From: Limimaricola variabilis
GTDB taxonomy: Bacteria; Pseudomonadota; Alphaproteobacteria; Rhodobacterales; Rhodobacteraceae
NCBI RefSeq assembly: GCF_014195545.1
Contig: NZ_JACIBX010000002.1
Coordinates: forward strand, 434,001 to 498,000
DNA length: 64,000 nt
Direction: 5' to 3'
The position numbers and the translations under genes are program-made. Below, piece after piece: positions 54,510 through 63,858 of this stretch; within the stretch, counting starts at the first letter, position 1; each line of letters begins with the position of its first letter. The notes under the pieces are model-generated. The model did not search any database. It worked only from the letters and a program-made list of their open reading frames with translations, and was not told where the DNA came from.

Positions 54510-56609
54510 ATGATGACGACCCCCCGATTCTCTACCGCACTCGCCACCGCGCTGGGCCTGTTGGCCGCGCCTGCGATGGCCGATATCGAAGCGGCTCTCG
54601 ACGCCGCCGAACGTCGCGACTGGGCGCAGGCCAAGGCCGAGGCGGCGCCGCTGGGCGCCGTGGCGCTTGACCTCGTGGCCTGGGAGAAGCTGCGCGCCGG
54701 TGCCGGCGAGTGGCCCGATTACGTCGCCTTTGTCGGCGCGCATCCCGACTGGCCCCGGCTGTCCGAGATTCGCGCCGAGGGCGAGCGCGACATGCCCAAG
54801 GGCCTGCCGCCAGAGCAGGTCATCGCCTGGTTCGGCGACACGGCTCCCGAGACCGGCGAGGGCGCGGTGCGGCTGGCCGAGGCGCTGATGGCGCAGGGCA
54901 AGCCCGACGCCGCCCGCGAGATGCTGGTCGAAAGCTGGCTGACGCTGGGCCTCGACGGCACCGGCCACGCCGCGATGATGGACGCCTTCGGCGACATCCT
55001 AGCCCCGCACCACGCCAAGCGGGTCGACGCCATGCTCTGGCGCTGGCGCATCACCGATGCCGAGCGGCTGTTCGACACGCTCTCGGCCGATGAGCGCAAG
55101 GTCGCCGAGGCCCGCGTGGCGCTGATCCGCGACCGCAACGCGGCGCAGATGCTCGGCCGCGTGCCCGAGCGGCTGCGCGACACGCCCGGCATCGCCAATG
55201 CCCGCTTCAACCGCTTCGCCGACAAGGGCGACTACACCGAGGCGCTCGAGATCCTCGAGCGGCACACCGGCAGCGAGAAGGCGCTGGGCGACCCGTTCCG
55301 CTGGGCCTCCTGGCGGGCGACGCTGGCGCGCTGGCTGATGCGACAGGGCGAGGCCGAGCGGGCCTACAAGCTCGCCAGCCAGCATTTCCTCGAAGAGGGC
55401 AGCTTCTACGCCGATCTCGAATGGCTCGCGGGCTATATCGCGCTGACCTATCTCGACGATCCGGAAAAGGCGCTGACGCATTTCAAGCATCTCGAGAGCG
55501 ACGTCGAGAGCCCGATCTCGCTGGCCCGCGCCGGGTACTGGCAGGGCCGCGCGCGGGAGGCCACGGGGGCCTACGACCAGGCGGCGCTCGACTATGCCCG
55601 CGCGGCGCTGCACCAGACCGCCTTCTACGGCCTGCTGGCCGCCGAGAAGCTCGGCCTGACGCTCGACCCGGCGCTGGCCGGGCACGAGCCGGTGGCCGAC
55701 TGGCGGCAGGGCGACTTCCTCGAGGACGACCGGACCCAGGCGGTGACCTACCTGCTCGATGCCGGGCGGTATGGCGACGCGCTGCGCTTCGTGGTCGAGC
55801 TGGGCCGGTCGCTCGATCGCGAGGGCATCGCCCAGCTCGGGCGAATGCTGATGGAGCGCGACGAGACGCATCTGGCGCTGACGCTGGGCAAGGCCGCGGC
55901 CTACCGGCAGATCGTGATCCCCGAAATCTATTTCCCGCTGCATGCGTTGGCCGAGACCGAGATGCCGGTCGCCCCCGAGCTGGCGATGTCGATCGCGCGG
56001 CGCGAGAGCGAGTTCAACATCGGCGCGGGCAGCCCGGTGGGCGCCCTCGGGCTGATGCAGCTGATGCCGGCCACCGCCGAGGAGGTCGCGGGCTGGATGG
56101 GCTTGCCCTATTCTCGGGCCAAGCTGACCAGCGACTGGCGCTACAACGCGAAGCTCGGCTCGCGCTACCTCGCCTATCTGGAGGAGACCTTCGGCCAGAG
56201 CCCGGTGATGATCTCGGCGGGCTACAACGCAGGCGCCTCGCGGCCGCGCACCTGGATGGCCGAGCGTGGCGACCCGCGGATCGGGCAGGCAGATGTGGTC
56301 GACTGGATCGAGCACATCCCCTTCACCGAGACCCGCAACTACGTGATGCGGGTCAGCGAATCGATCCCGGTCTATCGCGCCCGGCTGACCGGCGAGACCG
56401 GGCCGGTGCGGTTCTCGGACATTCTCAACGGCAAGCCGCCCCATGTGCGGCCGCAGGCGCGGCAGGCCGATCTCGACACCATGCCGCCGGCCCCGGTGCC
56501 GCCGGCGGTCGAGGTCACGCCGCAGGGGCGCGCCTCGACCATGTCGATCTCGGACCTCGCGCCGCTGTCGATCGACGGGATCCGTCCCCCGCAGCGCCCG
56601 GCCGAGTGA
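54510..56609 (+). CDS. slt: Soluble lytic murein transglycosylase
   Basis: Slt-type enzymes cleave glycan strands to 1,6-anhydro-muropeptides in the periplasm. The 699-residue product has a signal peptide (ending near AMA/D), a long alpha-helical superhelix domain (about 30-460), and the C-terminal catalytic domain with Glu499 in [20 protein letters not shown], then [10 protein letters not shown] and [15 protein letters not shown]. The last 50 residues are Pro-rich. Two tandem ATGs exist (54510, 54513). It is divergent from dapA. Confidence 0.93.
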   Translation: MMTTPRFSTALATALGLLAAPAMADIEAALDAAERRDWAQAKAEAAPLGAVALDLVAWEKLRAGAGEWPDYVAFVGAHPDWPRLSEIRAEGERDMPKGLPPEQVIAWFGDTAPETGEGAVRLAEALMAQGKPDAAREMLVESWLTLGLDGTGHAAMMDAFGDILAPHHAKRVDAMLWRWRITDAERLFDTLSADERKVAEARVALIRDRNAAQMLGRVPERLRDTPGIANARFNRFADKGDYTEALEILERHTGSEKALGDPFRWASWRATLARWLMRQGEAERAYKLASQHFLEEGSFYADLEWLAGYIALTYLDDPEKALTHFKHLESDVESPISLARAGYWQGRAREATGAYDQAALDYARAALHQTAFYGLLAAEKLGLTLDPALAGHEPVADWRQGDFLEDDRTQAVTYLLDAGRYGDALRFVVELGRSLDREGIAQLGRMLMERDETHLALTLGKAAAYRQIVIPEIYFPLHALAETEMPVAPELAMSIARRESEFNIGAGSPVGALGLMQLMPATAEEVAGWMGLPYSRAKLTSDWRYNAKLGSRYLAYLEETFGQSPVMISAGYNAGASRPRTWMAERGDPRIGQADVVDWIEHIPFTETRNYVMRVSESIPVYRARLTGETGPVRFSDILNGKPPHVRPQARQADLDTMPPAPVPPAVEVTPQGRASTMSISDLAPLSIDGIRPPQRPAE

Positions 56610-57476
56610 TCACCCGGCCTTGCGGTGGGTGCGGATCAGCGTGAACACGCCCGCGCCCACCACGATCAGCGCGCCAAGCGCGACGTTGGGCGCGAGCGTC
56701 TCGCCGAAGGCCACGAGCCCCAAGCTGGCGGCGAAGGGCAGCTGCAGATAGGCGAAGGGCTGCACCGCCCCGGCCTCGGCCACCTCGTAGGTCTTGATCA
56801 GCAGGAAGTGTCCGCCGGCGCCGGTGACGCAAAGCAGCGCCATCACCGCCCAGTCCCATCCCATCAGCGGCTGCCAGTTGGGCAGGCCGATCACGGTCAT
56901 CAGCACCGCACCCGACACCCCCGTCCAGAAGAAGCTCGTGGCCGCCGCGTCGCGCCGCGCGACGTAGCGGGTAAGCAGCCCGTAAAGCGCGAACATCATC
57001 GCCGCGATCATCGGGAACAGCGCTGCGGGCGAAAAGACACCGAAGCCGGGCCGCAGGATCACCAACACCCCGGCAAAGCCGATGCCGATGGCGACCCAGC
57101 GCCGCCAGCCCACGGATTCGCCCAGCACCGGGCCTGACAGCGCGGCGATGAGCAGCGGGTAGACCGCGAAGATGGCGTGGCTCTCAACAAGGCCGAGATA
57201 GACGAAGCCGATCACCATCACACAGATCTCGCCCGCCAGCAGCAGGCCACGGAAGGCCTGCAGCAGCGGCTGGGAGGTGCGCGCGGCAGCCCGGACCGAG
57301 CCCTTCTGGTGCCGTGCGATGGCGATCACGAAGGCGGCGAAGAACCAGTAGCGGATCATCACCACCATGAAGACGTTGTAGTTCTCGGCCAGATAACGCG
57401 AGATCCCATCCTGCATTGCGAAGACGAAGGTGGTGATCGTCATCAGCAGGATTCCGAGGCGGCTGTCGGTCCGCAT
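56610..57476 (-). CDS. DMT-family (EamA) membrane transporter
   Basis: The 288-residue protein has ten hydrophobic helices in two EamA repeats; the first contains RYWFFAAFV and the second SFFWTGVSGAVLM. Such proteins export or exchange amino acids, S-adenosylmethionine, or other metabolites; this one cannot be assigned. Start ATG overlaps the mnmD stop by one base (TGATG). Its stop abuts the end of the transglycosylase gene. Confidence 0.85.
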   Translation of the reverse strand: MRTDSRLGILLMTITTFVFAMQDGISRYLAENYNVFMVVMIRYWFFAAFVIAIARHQKGSVRAAARTSQPLLQAFRGLLLAGEICVMVIGFVYLGLVESHAIFAVYPLLIAALSGPVLGESVGWRRWVAIGIGFAGVLVILRPGFGVFSPAALFPMIAAMMFALYGLLTRYVARRDAAATSFFWTGVSGAVLMTVIGLPNWQPLMGWDWAVMALLCVTGAGGHFLLIKTYEVAEAGAVQPFAYLQLPFAASLGLVAFGETLAPNVALGALIVVGAGVFTLIRTHRKAG

Positions 57477-58153
57477 CACAGGGGCCTCCGGGCGATGGTC
57501 ATGTGGCGCTTGCGCCCGAAGCCCGGCGCCCGCGTCACCTCGAGCCCGGCGGCGGCCAGCGCCCGGCGGACATGGCCGGCGGCGGTGTAGCTCGCCAGTG
57601 TGCCGTCCGGTGCGGTATGGGCCGCGACCTCGGCCATCAGCGCGTCGCCCCACAGTTCGGGGTTCTTGGCCGGGGCAAAGCCGTCGAGGAACCACGCGTC
57701 GGCGTGGCCGTCATGTCCGGGCAGCGTCTCGCGCGCGTCGCCCCGAACGATCTCCAGGGTCACCGCGCCGTCGAAGACATATGGCCCGGGGCCATCCTCC
57801 AGCACCGCGACGAGGCGGGCCGAATAGGGCGCCAGCGTCGGAAACGCGGCAAGGGCCCGGGCGGTGTCGGCGGGTGTCATCGGAAAGGCTTCGAAGCTGG
57901 TGAAACGCAGGGTGCCGCCCGGCTGCGCCGCTTCCCAGGCTTCCCAGGCGGTGAGAAAATTCAGCCCGGTGCCGAAGCCCGTTTCCATGATCCGGAAATC
58001 TCCGCCGAAGCGCTCCGGCAGGCCGTTGCCCGCCAGAAACACGTGCCGCGTCTCGGCCAGCCCGTCCTGAATCGAGAAGTAGGGATCGTCGAAGCGGGTC
58101 GAGACCGGGATGCGGTCGTCGCGCCACGAGAGCCCGGCCTGCTGGTCGTTCAT
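57476..58153 (-). CDS. mnmD: tRNA 5-(aminomethyl)-2-thiouridine methyltransferase (MnmD)
   Basis: The 225-residue product equals the N-terminal methyltransferase half of E. coli MnmC, which makes mnm5s2U34 in tRNA using SAM. It has DDPYFSIQDGLAETRHVF, the SAM site METGFGTGLNFL, FTSFEAFP, and the catalytic FLDGFAPAKNPELW. The FAD half is not fused; a similar oxidoreductase is encoded divergently 48 bases away. It shares an overlap with the DMT transporter gene. Confidence 0.9.
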   Translation of the reverse strand: MNDQQAGLSWRDDRIPVSTRFDDPYFSIQDGLAETRHVFLAGNGLPERFGGDFRIMETGFGTGLNFLTAWEAWEAAQPGGTLRFTSFEAFPMTPADTARALAAFPTLAPYSARLVAVLEDGPGPYVFDGAVTLEIVRGDARETLPGHDGHADAWFLDGFAPAKNPELWGDALMAEVAAHTAPDGTLASYTAAGHVRRALAAAGLEVTRAPGFGRKRHMTIARRPL

Positions 58154-58201
58154 GCGCGTCTGCCTTAGGTTGCGCCTTCGTGATGGCGGGGGCGGCGGTC
58201 G

Positions 58202-59260
58202 ATGGCAAGCGTGGATCTGACGGTGATGGGGGCAGGGGCCTGGGGCCTCGCGGTCGCGGTGGCCTGCGCCCGTCGCGGTGCGCATGTGCGGGTGATCGAC
58301 CCGGCGGGTCCGGCCGCCGGCGCCTCGGGCGGGATCGTCGGCGCGCTGGCGCCGCATGTGCCCGAGCAGTGGAACGACAAGAAGGCGTTCCAGCTCGAGG
58401 CGCTGCTGATGGCCGAGGCGTATTGGGCCGACATCGCGCGGCTTTCCGGTGCCGATCCCGGCTATGCCCGTACCGGCCGGCTGCAGCCGCTCGCCGACGC
58501 GGCGGCGGTGGCGCGGGCCGAGGAACGCGCACGCGGCGCCGCCGATCTTTGGCAGGGACGGGCCGAATGGCGGGTGATCGCGGCCCATGAAGGCGGCTGG
58601 GGCGGCGACTGGGCGCCGGCGAGTCCAAGCGGCATGCTCGTGCACGACACGCTGACCGCCCGGCTGCATCCGCGCCGCGCGACACTGGCGCTCGCGGGCG
58701 CCTTTGAGACGCTGGGCGGCGAGATCGCGCGCGAGGGGCTGCCGGAAGGGCCGGTGGTCTGGGCCACGGGCGTCGCCGGGCTCGAAGAGATCTCGGCGCT
58801 GGCTGGCAAGACCGCCGGGACCGGCGTGAAAGGGCAGGCGGCGCTGCTTCGGGCGCGCGGCTTCGACGCCGCCGATATGCCCCAGCTCTTCGTCGACGGC
58901 CTGCACGCGGTGCCGCATGCCGATGGCACGGTGGGCATCGGATCGACCTCCGAGCGCGACTATGACGACGGCGCCGCGACCGATGCGCAACTCGACGAGC
59001 TGATCGCGCGGGCCCATGGGATTTGCCCTGCGCTGGCGGAGGCCGAGGTCGTCGCGCGCTGGGCCGGGGTGCGGCCCCGGGCGAGGAGCCGCGCGCCCAT
59101 GCTGGGCAGCCATCCGTTCCGCGACAACGCCTTCATCGCCAATGGCGGCTTCAAGATCGGCTTCGGCCTCGCGCCGCTGGTGGGCGAGGTGATGGCGGAT
59201 CTGGTGCTCGAAGGGCGCGACCGCATCCCCGAGGGCTTCCGACCCGAGGCCAGCCTCTGA
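58202..59260 (+). CDS. FAD-dependent oxidoreductase, DAO family, MnmC C-half-like
   Basis: The 352-residue flavoprotein has the FAD motif TVMGAGAWGLAVAVA (7-21), GASGGIVGALAPHVPEQWN, VKGQAALLRA, VGIGSTSERDYDD, and a C-terminal GFKIGFGLAPLVGEV. The order of these elements follows the C-terminal FAD half of MnmC (compare GASG...GAL, the GQ strand, IGAS and the final G...AP segment). It is next to mnmD on the opposite strand, which supports a role in cmnm5s2U removal. A generic amino-acid oxidase is the alternative. Confidence 0.8.
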   Translation: MASVDLTVMGAGAWGLAVAVACARRGAHVRVIDPAGPAAGASGGIVGALAPHVPEQWNDKKAFQLEALLMAEAYWADIARLSGADPGYARTGRLQPLADAAAVARAEERARGAADLWQGRAEWRVIAAHEGGWGGDWAPASPSGMLVHDTLTARLHPRRATLALAGAFETLGGEIAREGLPEGPVVWATGVAGLEEISALAGKTAGTGVKGQAALLRARGFDAADMPQLFVDGLHAVPHADGTVGIGSTSERDYDDGAATDAQLDELIARAHGICPALAEAEVVARWAGVRPRARSRAPMLGSHPFRDNAFIANGGFKIGFGLAPLVGEVMADLVLEGRDRIPEGFRPEASL

Positions 59261-59331
59261 GCAGCGCGGTGGGCATCTTGTCCCCTCTGTCCCGGCCCGG
59301 CATGGTCGGCCCGGGATCGGAGGAGATGAAG

Positions 59332-60957
59332 ATGCGGCACGGTGGAAAGATTCTGGTGGATCAACTGGTCCGGCTCGGGGTGGAACGGGTGTTCTCGGTC
59401 CCGGGCGAGAGCTTTCTGGCGGTGCTCGACGGCTTGCACGACGCCGAGATCGCCAACGTGGTCTGCCGCCAGGAAGGGGGCGCCGCGATGATGGCCGAGG
59501 CGCATGGCAAGCTGACCGGGCGGCCCGGCGTCGCCTTCGTCACCCGCGGCCCGGGCGCGACCAATGCCAGTGCCGGCGTGCATGTCGCCCGTCAGGACAG
59601 CACGCCGATGGTGCTCTTCGTCGGCCAGATCGCCCGCGCGGACCGCGACCGCGAGGCGTTCCAGGAGGTCGATTACCGCGCCATGTTCGCCCCGCTGGCG
59701 AAATGGGTGGCGGAAATCGACGACACCGCGCGAATCCCGGAATATGTCGGCCGCGCCTTCGAGGTGGCGATGTCGGGCCGCCCCGGCCCGGTGGTGCTGG
59801 CACTGCCCGAGGACGTGCTGTCGGGCGGCGCCGAGGCGCGCGATCTCTCTCCCGCTCCCGAGCGGCTGGCCCCTGACCTGTCGGCGGCAGCGGCGCGGAT
59901 CGTCGAGAGGCTAAGCCGGGCCGAGCGTCCGCTCGTCGTGGTCGGCGGGCCGCACTGGTCGACAGAGGCTGCCGCAGATCTCGCCCGCTTCGCACAGGCG
60001 CAGGGCCTGCCGGTGGCGGCGGGATTCCGGCGGCAGGACTACATGGACAACCGGCATCCGCATTACGCGGGCGACCTGAATGTCGGCATCAACCCGGCGC
60101 TGGCCGAGCGGGTGCGCGCTTCGGACGCGCTGCTGGTGCTCGGCTCGCGGCTGGGTGACATCGAGACACAAGGGTTTTCGCTGATAGACCCCGCCGGGCA
60201 CGACAAGGCGCTGATCCACGTCCATGCCGATGCGGACGAGATCGGCCGGATCTGGCGGCCGGAGATCGCCGTCACGGCGCGGGCGCCCGAGATGGTGGCG
60301 GCGCTGGCAGCGCAGGAGCCGGCCGGTCCCGGCAGGTCGGACTGGATCGGCGCGGCGCGCCTGGGCTACGAGAGCTGGCTCACCCCGCGCGAGACGCCCG
60401 GCGCGGTCCGGTTGGAAAGCGTCGTCGGCTGGCTGTCGGAGAATCTGCCCGAGGACGCGATCCTCACCAACGGGGCGGGCAATTACGCCGGTTGGCTGCA
60501 TCGCTACTTCCGCTTCAAGCGGCCCGGCACGCAGCTTGCGCCGACCTCGGGCTCGATGGGCTACGGCTTTCCTGCCGCGATCTCGGCCTCGCTCGAGCAT
60601 CCGGACCGCGCAGTGGTCTGCCTCGCCGGGGATGGCTGTTTCCAGATGACGCTCAACGAGATGTCGACCGCCATCCAGCACGGTGCCGCGCCGATCGTGA
60701 TCGTCGCCAATAACGGCCGCTACGGCACGATCCGCATGCATCAGGAACGGCACTATCCGGGCCGGGTCTCGGGCACCGACCTTGCCAATCCGGATTTCGC
60801 CGCTTTGGCGCGGGCCTATGGCGGGCATGGTGAAACGGTTGAGCGCGACGAGGACTTCGCGCAGGCCTTCGAGCGGGCCCGGGCGTCCGGTCGCCTCGCG
60901 GTGATCGAATTGCGGCTGGACCCGGCGGCGCTCTCGACCGGGCGGGATCTGGAATGA
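59332..60957 (+). CDS. Thiamine-diphosphate enzyme, acetolactate-synthase-like
   Basis: The 541-residue product has the three-domain ThDP layout: N-terminal VVCRQEGGAAMMAEAHGKLT with the catalytic Glu; central VVVGGPHWSTEAA; and the C-terminal ThDP/Mg site AGDGCFQMTLNEMSTA ending VIVANNGRYG. It resembles IlvB but there is no IlvN partner nearby, and relatives include many decarboxylases and ligases, so the substrate is open. GGAGGAG precedes two in-frame ATGs; 59332 has the proper spacing. Confidence 0.85.
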   Translation: MRHGGKILVDQLVRLGVERVFSVPGESFLAVLDGLHDAEIANVVCRQEGGAAMMAEAHGKLTGRPGVAFVTRGPGATNASAGVHVARQDSTPMVLFVGQIARADRDREAFQEVDYRAMFAPLAKWVAEIDDTARIPEYVGRAFEVAMSGRPGPVVLALPEDVLSGGAEARDLSPAPERLAPDLSAAAARIVERLSRAERPLVVVGGPHWSTEAAADLARFAQAQGLPVAAGFRRQDYMDNRHPHYAGDLNVGINPALAERVRASDALLVLGSRLGDIETQGFSLIDPAGHDKALIHVHADADEIGRIWRPEIAVTARAPEMVAALAAQEPAGPGRSDWIGAARLGYESWLTPRETPGAVRLESVVGWLSENLPEDAILTNGAGNYAGWLHRYFRFKRPGTQLAPTSGSMGYGFPAAISASLEHPDRAVVCLAGDGCFQMTLNEMSTAIQHGAAPIVIVANNGRYGTIRMHQERHYPGRVSGTDLANPDFAALARAYGGHGETVERDEDFAQAFERARASGRLAVIELRLDPAALSTGRDLE

Positions 60958-61059
60958 AGCCCGTACGCTCGCGCACAAAACATGGCTGCGACTGTCGTGG
61001 CTGTTCAAACCGATGAGGCGAACATATAGCTCAGTATCTTGGATAAGCAGTTGGACCGA

Positions 61060-62436
61060 ATGACAGAGCTGACGGAACTGGACGGTGAGGCGGATCATCT
61101 GGAGCTGGTGCTCGCGGTAGGCGAGATCGGGCTGTGGAGTCTCGACACGACCACCGGCCGGGCCTGGCGAAGTCTGCGGCACGACCGGATCTTCGGCTAC
61201 GAGACCCTTCTGCCGTCCTGGAGCTATGACGATTTCCTGAACCATGTCGTCGAGGATGACCGCGAAAGGGTTGCTGCGACCTTCGGCGCGGCACTGCGTG
61301 ACCGGACCAGCTGGTCCTTCGACTGCCGTATCCTGCGCGCCGATGGCGTGGTGCGCTGGATCGCTGCGCATGGTCGGCACCTGAGCGATCCCGAGACCGG
61401 CCATGTGCGGATCATCGGCCATGTGATCGACATCACCGAGAGCAAGGAAGCCGAGGAGCGGCTGCGCCTGCTGACCTCGGAGCTCAATCATCGCACGCGC
61501 AACATGCTCTCCGTGCTGCAGGGCATGGTGCGCATGTCGGCGCGCCGCGCGGAGTCGGTGACGGATCTGGAGCGCAGCCTGCTGGGTCGGATGGAAGCGC
61601 TGTCGCGCAGCCATGCGCTGACCGTGCAGCTCTCCGACAGCGCGCTCAGGGTCTCGGACGTGGTTGACAGCGCGATGTCGCCCTTCGCTCCCGAGCCGGA
61701 CCGGTTCTCGATGAGCGGCGCCACCGGCGCGACGCTGGAACCCAAGATCGCCGAAAGCTTGTCGCTGGCGCTCTACGAACTGACCACCAACGCCATCAAG
61801 TACGGGGCGCTCAGCAACGAGACCGGCCGCGTGTCGGTCGAGGTGAGCCGGCTGGCCCCGGGCCGCGCCCGCGTCGTCTGGCGCGAGAGCGGCGGACCGA
61901 GGGTGACGGCGCCCGAGCGGTCCGGCTTCGGCTCGACGCTGCTGCGCTCGATCCTGCGCGCCGAGGAGGGCGAGGTCCGGGTCGATTTCGCCGAAGAGGG
62001 CGTGATCTGCACGATCGAGCTGCCGGTCGGCCAGGACGCCGCCGAGAGCGAGCGCGCGACCCAGGGCGAGGCCCGGCTCGCCGGACGGCGGGTGATGGTG
62101 GTCGAGGACGAGTTCCTGATCGCGATCTCGCTGGAGATGGCGCTGGGCGAACAGGGCGCGCTGGTCGAGGGGCCGTTCACGAAGCTCGACGACGCGCGCC
62201 GCGCGGTGTCGAGCCGGCCCGACGCGGCGGTGCTCGACGTGCGGCTGGGCAGCGATTCGAGCCTACCGCTGGCCCGCGACCTCGCGGCGCTCGGCGTGCC
62301 GCTGCTCTTCGTCACCGGCAATGTCGACGGCGAGGAGCTCAAGCAGGAGTTCCCGCGCGCGCAGGTGCTTTCCAAGCCGGTCAGCGAGGATCGCGTCGTA
62401 GCCGAGCTGAAGCGGCTGATCGAGCGGCCTGACTGA
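61060..62436 (+). CDS. PAS-HWE hybrid histidine kinase with C-terminal receiver
   Basis: The 458-residue cytoplasmic kinase has a PAS fold (about 15-128; IGLWSLDTTTGRAW, HVIDITESKEAEE), then the HWE H-box ELNHRTRNMLSVLQGM with His144, the N-box YELTTNAIKYGALS and the WRESGGP element that names the group. A receiver domain (VMVVEDEFLIAISLEMAL, phospho-acceptor Asp393, LLFVTG, SKPV) follows. No LOV cysteine motif is present. A TTG at 61039 would add seven residues. The response regulator or stress partner is not in the window. Confidence 0.9.
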   Translation: MTELTELDGEADHLELVLAVGEIGLWSLDTTTGRAWRSLRHDRIFGYETLLPSWSYDDFLNHVVEDDRERVAATFGAALRDRTSWSFDCRILRADGVVRWIAAHGRHLSDPETGHVRIIGHVIDITESKEAEERLRLLTSELNHRTRNMLSVLQGMVRMSARRAESVTDLERSLLGRMEALSRSHALTVQLSDSALRVSDVVDSAMSPFAPEPDRFSMSGATGATLEPKIAESLSLALYELTTNAIKYGALSNETGRVSVEVSRLAPGRARVVWRESGGPRVTAPERSGFGSTLLRSILRAEEGEVRVDFAEEGVICTIELPVGQDAAESERATQGEARLAGRRVMVVEDEFLIAISLEMALGEQGALVEGPFTKLDDARRAVSSRPDAAVLDVRLGSDSSLPLARDLAALGVPLLFVTGNVDGEELKQEFPRAQVLSKPVSEDRVVAELKRLIERPD

Positions 62437-62454
62437 GCCGGATTGCGGGAGGGG

Positions 62455-63063
62455 TCAGAACTCGACCCCTCTTTGCGCCTTGATGCCCGAGCGGAATGGG
62501 TGCTTCACAAGCTCCATCTCGGTGACGAGATCGGCCGCCTCGATCAGGTCCTCATGCGCGTTGCGGCCGGTCAGCACGACATGCGTCATCTCGGGCTTCT
62601 CCTCGCGCAGGAAGGCCACCACCTCCTTGATGTCGAGATACTCGTAGCGCAGCGCGATGTTGATCTCGTCGAGCAGTACCATGCGGATCTCGGGATCGCG
62701 GATCAGCTCCTTGGCCTTCTCCCAGGCGGCCTGGGCCATCTCGGTGTCGCGGGTGCGGTCCTGGGTCTCCCAGGTAAAGCCTTCGCCCATGGTGTGGAAC
62801 TGGCAGACATCGGAGAAGCGCGACAGGATCAGGTCACGCTCGCCGGTGGACATCCCGCCCTTGATGAACTGCACCACCGCGCAGGGCATCTCGTGGGCGA
62901 TGCAGCGGAAGATCATGCCGAAAGCGGCCGACGACTTGCCCTTGCCCTTGCCGGTATGGACGATGACCAGGCCCTTTTCGTCGGTCTTGGTGGCCATGAT
63001 CTTGTCGCGCGCGGCCTTCTTCTTGGCCATCTTGGCGGCGTGGCGGTCGGTATCGTCGGTCAT
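62455..63063 (-). CDS. cobO: Corrinoid adenosyltransferase
   Basis: CobO/BtuR adenosylates cob(I)yrinic acid a,c-diamide or cobinamide using ATP. The 202-residue product has the P-loop-like GKGKGKS at 38-44 in VHTGKGKGKSSAAFGM, VVQFIKGG, MVLLDEINIALRY and VVLTGRNAHEDLIE. The N-terminal Lys-rich extension is usual. There is no cobalamin riboswitch in the 57 bases before it, and no other cobalamin gene in the window; it follows lrgB. Confidence 0.94.
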   Translation of the reverse strand: MTDDTDRHAAKMAKKKAARDKIMATKTDEKGLVIVHTGKGKGKSSAAFGMIFRCIAHEMPCAVVQFIKGGMSTGERDLILSRFSDVCQFHTMGEGFTWETQDRTRDTEMAQAAWEKAKELIRDPEIRMVLLDEINIALRYEYLDIKEVVAFLREEKPEMTHVVLTGRNAHEDLIEAADLVTEMELVKHPFRSGIKAQRGVEF

Positions 63064-63120
63064 GGCATGGCTCCTCTTCGGGCCGCCAGACTGCGCCGCC
63101 CGGGCGCGGCGCGCAACCCG

Positions 63121-63858
63121 TCAGCCGGCGAGAAGCGCGACCAGCCATGGCGCCAGCAGCGGCGCGATCAGCGCCGTCAGCAGCGCGTTGAGACCCATGC
63201 CGATGCCCGCGAAGGCACCCGCCGTCTCGTTGACCTGAAACGCCCGCGCCGTGCCGATGCCATGCGCCGCGACACCGACCGCGAGGCCGCGCGCGCGCCA
63301 GTCGCGGATGCGGAACAGGTTCAAGAGCGGTGTCGCTACAACTGCACCGGTGATGCCGGTGATGATCACCAGCACCGCCGTCAGGTTGGGTGCGCCGCCG
63401 ATCGTCTCGGATACGCCGAGCGCCACCGGCGCGGTCACCGATTTCGGCGCCAGCGACAGCAGCGTCTCGCCCCTCAGCCCGAAGGCGGCGCCGATGCCGA
63501 CCGCCGTCACCAGCGCCGTCACCGACCCCGCCGCCAGCGCCGCCAGCATCGGCCAGAAGGCCGAGCGGATCAGCCGCAGATTGGCATAAAGCGGCACGGC
63601 GAGCGCCACGGTGGCCGGGCCGAGCATGAAATGCACGAATTGCGCGCCCTCGAAGTAGTTCTGATAGGGTGTGCCGGTGAGCCGCAGCAGCACCGCCAGC
63701 AGCGCCACCGCCACCAGCACCGGGTTCACCAGCGGCTTTCGCCCGGCGCGACGAAAGGCGAGATCGCCGAGGCTGTAGGCGACCAGCGTCGCGGTGAGCC
63801 ACAGCAGCGGATCCTGGCGCAGATAGGTCCAGATCTCGGCCGGATCGGCGGGGGTCAT
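63121..63858 (-). CDS. lrgB: LrgB/CidB-family membrane protein
   Basis: The 245-residue protein has about seven hydrophobic helices and the LrgB landmarks SLAPKSVTAPVALGVSE, VLVIITGITGAVVATPLL, and AHGIGTARAFQ. In bacteria LrgAB is tied to murein hydrolase control and, in some species, to pyruvate or glycolate transport. It overlaps lrgA (ATGA). Confidence 0.92.
   Translation of the reverse strand: MTPADPAEIWTYLRQDPLLWLTATLVAYSLGDLAFRRAGRKPLVNPVLVAVALLAVLLRLTGTPYQNYFEGAQFVHFMLGPATVALAVPLYANLRLIRSAFWPMLAALAAGSVTALVTAVGIGAAFGLRGETLLSLAPKSVTAPVALGVSETIGGAPNLTAVLVIITGITGAVVATPLLNLFRIRDWRARGLAVGVAAHGIGTARAFQVNETAGAFAGIGMGLNALLTALIAPLLAPWLVALLAG

Noticed and set aside
63064-63120. Cobalamin riboswitch before cobO
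   Set aside because: Only 57 bases separate lrgB and cobO and no B12-box-like sequence is visible.
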